From assembly GCA_023356515.1 (NCBI GenBank), contig JAKQYG010000016.1, forward strand, positions 1 through 20,543: a stretch of 20,543 nucleotides of DNA. Direction: 5' to 3'. This stretch comes from Trichodesmium sp. MAG_R04 (GTDB taxonomy: Bacteria > Cyanobacteriota > Cyanobacteriia > Cyanobacteriales > Microcoleaceae). This document shows positions 15,507-20,543 of this stretch, piece after piece; the stretch's first letter is position 1; every line of letters starts with the position of its first letter. The position numbers were made by a program, and so were the translations under genes. The notes under the pieces are model-generated. The model saw nothing but the letters and a program-made list of their open reading frames with translations, did no database searches and was not told where the DNA came from.

Positions 15507-16916
15507 TCAACTCTTACCTATTGCTTGTTTTCTATCCCTCAATTTCAACAATATTTCATCATGTACTTCCCGTGTAATAGGATATAAATAAGCTAATAAT
15601 AATCCAACTATTAAAAATATAGTAGGCAAGGGAGCGATCGCCACCCGAACCGCTAAAAGTGCTGACTCTGGTTGAGTAGGTGGAGTTTCTCCAGGAATAG
15701 TTTCAACAAATCCAGCAATCTCTAAAGCCACTCCCACTAGAAACAACCCGATAGCTAATCCTATCTTTTGCAAAAAAACCATAAAAGAATAAAAAATCCC
15801 TTCCCTTCTTTGCCCTGTATTTAACTCATCTAAATCAATAACATCTGGTATCATTGACCAAGGAACTAAATAAGCTGTTGATACTCCAAAACCTGCTATT
15901 ACTGCCAAAAAATACATTAAACCAACTTGTCCTGGTTGGGTGAAAAATAATCCACCCTGAGCAATTATCCATAAACAAACACCCATAAAATAAACTACTT
16001 TTTTACCAACTTTTTTACTAATAAAACTCCAGATAAATAACATAATTAAAGCAGTACCTTGCACAACTATCGCAACTTTTGGAAAAGTCGTTTCTGGTAG
16101 CTGCATCCAGTCAATTACAAAGTAAGGCAAAATTGAAGCCGTTAATTGTACTCCTAACCAAGAACACAAATAAATTCCAATGACAAATATAAACGGACGA
16201 TTACTAAAAGCCACACGAATTTGTTCAACTATTGGTAAATTAGTATTATTATCTTCTTCCTGTTTTGTATTATTAGAATGTGTTCGATCGCGAGTACCAA
16301 AAAAACACCAATAAATAGGTAAAACAGCAATTATTGCACAGACTATACCTAATACTAAATATTGTTGAATAGGATTATCTTTAAAAATAGAGAAAATTAA
16401 TTGAGCAATAACCAAAGAAAGAATACTACCACCAATAGAAAATGCAAACCTAAAACTATTTAAACTTGTGCGTTCATGAAAATCTTGTGTTAGTTCTGGA
16501 GTTAGGGCAGCGTAGGGTAAATTAACAACAGTATAAGCAATATTGAATAAAATAGCAATTACTACATAATACCAAAATAAAAAAGACTGATTTGTGGTAG
16601 GAACTATCCATTGTAAAAAGAATAACACTCCGAAAGGAATAGCACCAAAAACCATCCAAGGATAACGTCTTCCCCAAGGATGAACAGTGCGATCGCTCAT
16701 CACTCCAATTATTGGGTCATTAACAGCATCAGCAATTTTCCCAATCATCAAAATACTACCTGCGATACCAGCAGGTAAACCAGCAACATTAGTGAAGAAA
16801 TATAATAAGAAAAATACCTGGATATTAGCACAAATAGCAGGACCTAAATCACCAGCACCATAAGCTATTTTTGTCCAGAAATTAAGCTTTTCAGTTTGTA
16901 GAGAATGATTATTCAT
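15507..16916 (-). CDS. GPH (MelB-type) sugar:cation symporter, MFS superfamily
   Basis: A 12-helix inner-membrane symporter, 469 aa, of the glycoside-pentoside-hexuronide:cation family, expected to import a sugar or glycoside with Na+ or H+. The family signature is clear after the second helix: IADAVNDPIIGVMSDRT (61-77) followed by GRRYPW (82-87). Asp63 and Asp67 match the spacing of the MelB cation-site aspartates (55 and 59). Two hydrophobic bundles are separated by a hydrophilic central loop rich in Asn, Glu and Asp (about 208-230). The C-terminus is short and basic. The substrate cannot be told from sequence. No sugar-metabolism gene lies next to it. The start is at 16916 without a Shine-Dalgarno; a TCAACC/GGTTGA palindrome 27-40 nt upstream is a candidate operator. 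Confidence 0.9.
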   Translation of the reverse strand: MNNHSLQTEKLNFWTKIAYGAGDLGPAICANIQVFFLLYFFTNVAGLPAGIAGSILMIGKIADAVNDPIIGVMSDRTVHPWGRRYPWMVFGAIPFGVLFFLQWIVPTTNQSFLFWYYVVIAILFNIAYTVVNLPYAALTPELTQDFHERTSLNSFRFAFSIGGSILSLVIAQLIFSIFKDNPIQQYLVLGIVCAIIAVLPIYWCFFGTRDRTHSNNTKQEEDNNTNLPIVEQIRVAFSNRPFIFVIGIYLCSWLGVQLTASILPYFVIDWMQLPETTFPKVAIVVQGTALIMLFIWSFISKKVGKKVVYFMGVCLWIIAQGGLFFTQPGQVGLMYFLAVIAGFGVSTAYLVPWSMIPDVIDLDELNTGQRREGIFYSFMVFLQKIGLAIGLFLVGVALEIAGFVETIPGETPPTQPESALLAVRVAIAPLPTIFLIVGLLLAYLYPITREVHDEILLKLRDRKQAIGKS

Positions 16917-16942
16917 AAATTCGTTTAGTTAGTTTTTTTATC

Positions 16943-16956
16943 TCAACCTTGGTTGA
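16943..16956. promoter_or_regulatory. Candidate operator upstream of the symporter gene
   Basis: TCAACC-TT-GGTTGA is a 14-bp palindrome with perfect 6-bp arms, centred about 33 bp before the symporter start codon. The position suits a repressor site, and sugar importers are often controlled by LacI-type repressors, but the core CCTTGG is not the usual LacI-family CG centre, so the regulator is unknown. Confidence 0.3.
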
Positions 16957-17371
16957 AGACCCGCGCTTTGTTATATACCTCGTTCAGAGAAAAAAACTTC
17001 TAAATTCTAAATTTTAGCTTACTAATACCCATTTTAAATGAGTATTAGCTATGCAAGGCCGTTTCATTCTCAAATTTGGCGATCTTCTAACCTATGAATT
17101 AAAGGCAGTTTTATCTCTGAAAATATCTAATTTTCATCGAAAACACTTTTGTAGTATATTTGTGGTGCTAAATGTTGATTTTATATTCCTAACCTGAAAT
17201 GGTTAGTGACGCGTCAAGCCTTAAATGTTAATTTAGGAAAATAATATGATGCTAATTTTTCAAGGCTTTTAGCTCAAAAATTTATTCAAATACTTAAAGT
17301 CGCCAGCTTATGGGCAAGGCTTTAAACCCTATTTTTCAGTAAATTCAGTTTACATAAGAGGTTGATTAAAA

Positions 17372-17461
17372 CAGGACTTACGCAGTACTACCATATATAG
17401 TGCATTATTAACAATAAATTCAGAGATTTAGACTACAAGTAGTGCCTTTACGTAAGTCCTG
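17372..17461. mobile_element. MITE-like element with CAGGACTTACG terminal repeats
   Basis: Perfect 11-bp terminal inverted repeats CAGGACTTACG (17372-17382) and CGTAAGTCCTG (17451-17461) enclose a 90-bp non-coding element. Similarity of the ends continues imperfectly inward (GTACTAC against GCACTAC). Identical TAAAA direct repeats flank it (17367-17371 and 17462-17466), consistent with a 5-bp target duplication, though one A/T pair could belong to the inverted repeat instead. A related end is at 81-119. Confidence 0.75.
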
Positions 17462-17620
17462 TAAAAGTTTAAGGCAGAAGGGTTAGAAGAATTTGGATAA
17501 ATTAGTTTTCATGGTTTGGATGTGGTATGACTGTAAACTCTGCGCAAGTCTCAGTGATGTGAAAAACAATAATCATGAAAAAAGCAGTTTATCATTTCAT
17601 TGCACAAGTTATTATCAAAT

Positions 17621-19465
17621 TCAAAAGCTGAAATCAATAAACCAAAGTACCAAAATTCCTAATACACCAATTCCGAGCAGAATAGTGACAATATAAGATT
17701 GACCTTTACCAGATACTCCGTACTTCAAACCTTGTCCGCTAAAAATAGTTGCCAAACCAACTAAATTAACTATTCCATCAACAATATAACGATCAATCCA
17801 AGCATTTAACTTTGAGAGTTGACTAACCGCAAAAACGATAGTTACATCATAAAAGCGATCCACATAAAAATCATAAGCAAGCAAGTCTTGAGTAAAACGG
17901 AAAGGAGCTTGTATAGGCCGAGACCAAGTTCTACCTAACTTCATCGTACTACCAAGAACAATACCAAACAAACCAGACGTTATCAACAAAATGACAATAG
18001 CCAAATTCAGATAACCCTGGTCAGGCAAAAGTGATAACCTTTGCATTATAATCGGAGCTAACAGAGTAACAATAGTTAACGATACCATTGGCACAGCCAT
18101 AAGCCAAGAAACTTCTGGTGATCGTTTAGTTTTAGCCTGAGGATCACCCAAGAATACCAAACGGAAAACACGAGTTAAATTTAAAGCACTCAGAAAATTA
18201 ACCAATAATAAAATAGGTACTACCCAAGGATTGATAACCCAAAAATGAGCCAAACCTTCTTGCAATGCCCAGAAACCACCCAAAGGTAACAACCCCACTA
18301 AACCAATAGTTCCTACCAAAAAAGAAGTAGTAGTTACAGGCATTCGAGACCCTAAACCACCCATTTCCGTGAGGTCTTGACTATTAGTCGTTAATATTAC
18401 ACTGCCAACACTCATAAACAATAATGCTTTAGCAATACTATGGGCCAATAGTAACAATAAACCAAAAGATGTCCATTGTGTACCAACAGCGATGAAAACT
18501 AATCCTAGATAAGCGCTTGTAGAATGAGATAAAGCACGCTTCATATCAATTTGAGCTACAGCAACTAAAGAAGCTCCCACCGCAGTTACAGCTCCAATCA
18601 CTACTAATACGTCTAGAGCTATGGGAGCAATAACTAGAATTGGCTGGATTTGGATAAGTACATAAGCTCCAATAGAAACCACCACAGTGTTTCGCAAAAT
18701 AGAAGCAGGGTTCGGACCTTCCATAGCTTCATCTAGCCATAGATGTAGAGGAAATTGAGCACATTTACCTATAGGTCCAGCAATTAGACCTAGGCCTAAC
18801 AAATTGGCCGTTATGGGAGAGAGTTCTACTCTTTCGGCCCATTCATATAAATCAGAAAAGTTCATACTTCCAGCCAGAGCTGAAATAGCAACTACCCCCA
18901 TTAGCAGCAAAACATCTCCCACTCGCTTCGTTAAAAAAGCATCTCTGGCTGCTGTTACTACTAAAGGTTGAGCATACCAAAAACCAACTAATAAATAGGT
19001 AGAAAGAGTCAGCATTTCTAGTAAAGCATAGGAAAAAAATAAAGAATCACTGATTGTCAAGCCACTTATTGCTGCCTCAAAAAATCCCATTAGACCAAAA
19101 AATCTCGCTAATGCCCAATCTTTTTCTAGATATCCCAAAGCATAAATTTGGGCCAATAAGCTCAGAGCTGTGATAACATCCATAGCCCCAACAGTTACTG
19201 ACGATATGTTTAAGGCAAAGGATAGATTTAGGTCTGCAACTTGTAACCAGTTAAATATTATTTCTCGTGGCTCCTGATTCCAGAAAGCTTTATAGACAAC
19301 AGAACCATGAATAAAGGCCAATAATGTCATCAACAAATTAAAATAAGCTGCTGGCCTTGGCCCAGTCTTCTGGATAAGTCCTGTTGACCATGGTAGAGTT
19401 GAAATTGCTCCAACTAAACCATAAAAAGGTATCCACCAAAAGTGTTCAGTGAGAAACTCGATCAT
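17621..19465 (-). CDS. ndhF: NAD(P)H dehydrogenase (NDH-1) subunit 5, NdhF3/NdhF4 CO2-uptake type
   Basis: A proton-pumping antiporter-like subunit of the thylakoid NDH-1 complex, 614 aa, polytopic. Conserved functional residues are visible: Glu150 in YALLEMLTLSTYLL, Lys234 in GKCAQFPLHLWLDEAMEGPNP (231-251), and Lys347 in AHSIAKALLF (341-350). The sequence PASILRNTVVV (253-263) replaces the HAATMV-type stretch of respiratory NdhF1, and the protein is shorter than NdhF1 (about 660-690 aa). Both point to the NdhF3/NdhF4 group, which with NdhD3/D4 and CupA/CupB converts CO2 to bicarbonate. I cannot separate F3 from F4 by eye; Trichodesmium is reported to keep only the F4 form. No ndhD or cup gene follows, which is unusual since these are often linked. 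It is divergent from ccmK, fitting a carbon-concentrating role. The start lacks a Shine-Dalgarno. Confidence 0.93.
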   Translation of the reverse strand: MIEFLTEHFWWIPFYGLVGAISTLPWSTGLIQKTGPRPAAYFNLLMTLLAFIHGSVVYKAFWNQEPREIIFNWLQVADLNLSFALNISSVTVGAMDVITALSLLAQIYALGYLEKDWALARFFGLMGFFEAAISGLTISDSLFFSYALLEMLTLSTYLLVGFWYAQPLVVTAARDAFLTKRVGDVLLLMGVVAISALAGSMNFSDLYEWAERVELSPITANLLGLGLIAGPIGKCAQFPLHLWLDEAMEGPNPASILRNTVVVSIGAYVLIQIQPILVIAPIALDVLVVIGAVTAVGASLVAVAQIDMKRALSHSTSAYLGLVFIAVGTQWTSFGLLLLLAHSIAKALLFMSVGSVILTTNSQDLTEMGGLGSRMPVTTTSFLVGTIGLVGLLPLGGFWALQEGLAHFWVINPWVVPILLLVNFLSALNLTRVFRLVFLGDPQAKTKRSPEVSWLMAVPMVSLTIVTLLAPIIMQRLSLLPDQGYLNLAIVILLITSGLFGIVLGSTMKLGRTWSRPIQAPFRFTQDLLAYDFYVDRFYDVTIVFAVSQLSKLNAWIDRYIVDGIVNLVGLATIFSGQGLKYGVSGKGQSYIVTILLGIGVLGILVLWFIDFSF

Positions 19466-19844
19466 TATATTTTTTTATCGATAAAATAAATTGGGTCTAC
19501 AACCTCATAAACTATATATAGTTATCTGCCAAAACGATTTTGTCGATAACTTTTTCTAATACCTCCCCCCTTTTTTTTCTGGACCTTTAGGTTTATTTAC
19601 ACCAAAAATGGTTTCAAGCCTAGTCTTAGCAGGGGAAATACCTAAAAGAACTAAAAATAGCTGAAATAAGTATATTAAAAAAACGGTCGATTCTAGGCCA
19701 AAATATTACGGTACAAAGTTTGGACCTTATTTTTAACCTATTTTTGCCAAAAGTCCATTTAAGCTATTCCTGATCAGGGACTTCTGAAAACCTTAAAGAT
19801 ACTTATAAAGCATAGCTTTTTAAGGAAGTTAGGGAGTATCAAAA

Positions 19845-19865
19845 CTGTCAATAATATCTTGACAG
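19845..19865. promoter_or_regulatory. 21-bp operator-like inverted repeat upstream of ccmK
   Basis: CTGTCAA (19845-19851), a 7-bp spacer, and TTGACAG (19859-19865) form a perfect 7-7-7 inverted repeat. The right arm contains the -35-like TTGACA of the putative ccmK promoter, so a protein bound here would control ccmK directly. The regulator is not known. Confidence 0.45.
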
Positions 19866-19888
19866 ACCGCTAGAGAGGAAAGTAAACT
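19859..19888 (+). promoter_or_regulatory. Candidate sigma-70 promoter for ccmK
   Basis: TTGACA (19859-19864), 18-bp spacer, TAAACT (19883-19888). If used, transcription would begin near 19895 and leave a leader of about 310 nt before ccmK, containing the long-range inverted repeat and the 20081-20099 hairpin. The -10 is imperfect and the assignment is by eye. Confidence 0.4.
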
Positions 19889-20080
19889 AACTACTGGAAA
19901 GCAGGTAAGCATAGCTATCATCAAAGTAATAAAAAAATGTAGAATTTATAGTTGGAACTCGAGGATCTCTGAATTTATAGGTTAAGTCCAAATATTTTAA
20001 TCTTAGAAAATTTATTTTTATCAATAGTTGCAATTATAAATTATGATGATAGCTGATATTGTCAACGATGCCATGTTTCT

Positions 20081-20099
20081 CTATGCTGTTAAAGCATAG
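20081..20099 (+). promoter_or_regulatory. Hairpin in the ccmK leader
   Basis: CTATGCT (20081-20087) and AGCATAG (20093-20099) pair perfectly around a GTTAA loop, 108 nt before the ccmK start. No T-run follows, so it is more likely a leader RNA structure or protein site than a terminator. Confidence 0.4.
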
Positions 20100-20206
20100 C
20101 ATTTGATAGATTTTGATTGTAAAAATGCGAATTTTCTTCAAAGCTATCTAGAGACAATACTGGCCTCAATGCTTAAGTTAACTTCTGTCGATAGGAGATA
20201 TAAATA

Positions 20207-20518
20207 ATGCCAATTGCTGTGGGAATGATTGAAACCAGAGGCTTTCCAGCAGTAGTAGAAGCTGCTGATGCTATGGTTAAAGCAGCTAGAGTTACCCTAG
20301 TGGGTTATGAAAAAATAGGTAGCGCTCGTGTAACAGTAATTGTCCGAGGAGATGTTTCGGAAGTACAAGCTTCTGTCGCAGCGGGAATAGAATCAGCTAA
20401 AAGAGTTGATGGTGGTGAGGTTGTATCAACTCATATCATTGCTCGTCCCCACGAAAACTTAGAGTATGTCTTGCCAATTCGATATACTGAAGAGGTAGAA
20501 CAGTTCCGAACTTATTAA
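20207..20518 (+). CDS. ccmK: Carboxysome shell hexamer protein CcmK (K1/K2 type)
   Basis: A BMC-domain shell protein of the beta-carboxysome, 103 aa, the usual length for CcmK1/CcmK2. It forms hexagonal plates whose central pores let bicarbonate and sugar phosphates through. The single BMC domain fills the protein (about 3-85), beginning AVGMIETRGFPAVVEAADAM. The pore loop is Lys36-Ile-Gly-Ser-Ala40, and IIARPHENLEYVLPIRYTE (77-95) is highly conserved. Ala at position 40, where Gly is common, is a minor variation. The start is set by AGGAG (20193-20197) 9 nt before ATG. It is probably the first gene of a ccmK-K-L-M-N cluster continuing to the right, but only 25 nt after the stop are in the window. 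Divergent from ndhF; both belong to the CO2-concentrating mechanism. Confidence 0.97.
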   Translation: MPIAVGMIETRGFPAVVEAADAMVKAARVTLVGYEKIGSARVTVIVRGDVSEVQASVAAGIESAKRVDGGEVVSTHIIARPHENLEYVLPIRYTEEVEQFRTY

Positions 20519-20543
20519 CCTAATTATTGGAAGCAGTTGAGGC

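Larger units (their letters stand above)
16917..17620. other. Intergenic region with MITE and palindromes
   Basis: 704 bp with no credible gene between two minus-strand genes. It holds the palindrome at 16943-16956, a 27-bp imperfect hairpin at 17022-17048 (arms CTAATAC/GTATTAG plus inner CATT/AATG), and the element at 17367-17466. The hairpin could end the ndhF transcript, but lies more than 570 nt beyond its stop. Nothing else recognisable. Confidence 0.65.
19466..20206. other. Divergent ndhF-ccmK regulatory region
   Basis: 741 bp without a gene. It contains a 14-bp palindrome AACTATATATAGTT (19510-19523) 45 bp before ndhF, a 21-bp operator-like inverted repeat and promoter candidate (19845-19888), an 11-bp long-range inverted repeat (19913-19923 with 20044-20054), a 7-bp hairpin (20081-20099) and three copies of AAGCATAGC (19808, 19907, 20092). 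I did not find a convincing CcmR/NdhR LysR-type site by eye. Confidence 0.7.

Noticed and set aside
17493..17696. 67-aa frame overlapping the 3' end of ndhF
   Set aside because: No Shine-Dalgarno, no recognisable product, and it runs antisense into a conserved gene.
1..20543. tRNA genes, rRNA or CRISPR array
   Set aside because: No T-loop/acceptor pattern, rRNA-like stretch or regularly spaced identical repeats with unique spacers was seen; the repeats present are dispersed or short tandem units.

Overview
The window looks like chromosomal DNA from a filamentous cyanobacterium of the Trichodesmium/Okeania type (inference). A CcmK carboxysome shell gene, a CO2-uptake-type NdhF and a cyanobacterial GlgC fix the phylum. 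Base composition is AT-rich. Nine copies of the HIP1 octamer GCGATCGC are present (starting at 2340, 5139, 6483, 8129, 10016, 10505, 10863, 15634 and 16689). Intergenic stretches of 0.4-1.2 kb full of small palindromic repeats give the low coding density typical of Trichodesmium.

Layout. 1-222: AT-rich leader carrying one end of a small repeat element. 223-2226 (+): cytosolic-looking subtilisin-type (S8) peptidase with a prodomain and an unusual Cys-rich tail; an internal ATG with a good Shine-Dalgarno could also give the tail as a separate 153-aa protein. 2627-5245 (-), convergent: a signal-peptide/HEAT-repeat/transmembrane/NACHT-like NTPase. 5500-6786 (+): glgC, ADP-glucose pyrophosphorylase. 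6787-8004: 1.2 kb with no gene, holding a dispersed repeat split by a 126-bp MITE-like element. 8005-9018 (+): DnaJ-like class II J-protein. 9311-10294 (-): lone ABC-2 type ATPase. 10425-11918 (+): two-domain PPK2-family polyphosphate:AMP phosphotransferase. 12020-13006 (+): DUF218/YdcF-like membrane protein. 13694-15457 (+): ABC exporter half-transporter. 15507-16916 (-): MelB/GPH-type sugar:cation symporter. 17621-19465 (-): NdhF3/NdhF4-type NDH-1 subunit. 20207-20518 (+): CcmK shell protein, divergent from ndhF across 741 bp.

How the genes fit together. The right end is a carbon-concentrating-mechanism locus: CO2-hydrating NDH-1 plus carboxysome shell, with a 21-bp inverted repeat and a plausible sigma-70 promoter in the shared intergenic region. 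glgC is the regulated entry to glycogen storage. The middle is mostly single-gene transcription units (polyphosphate/nucleotide balance, chaperone, transporters) with no obvious operon. The most unusual part is the left end: the S8 peptidase and the convergent HEAT-TM-NACHT NTPase. Both have architectures used in signalling or conflict systems of multicellular cyanobacteria, but a functional link between them is inference only.

Mobile DNA. At least four families of small non-coding repeats are visible. One 126-bp insertion is documented by a 4-bp target duplication and by two empty-site copies elsewhere in the window. No transposase, tRNA, rRNA or CRISPR array was seen.
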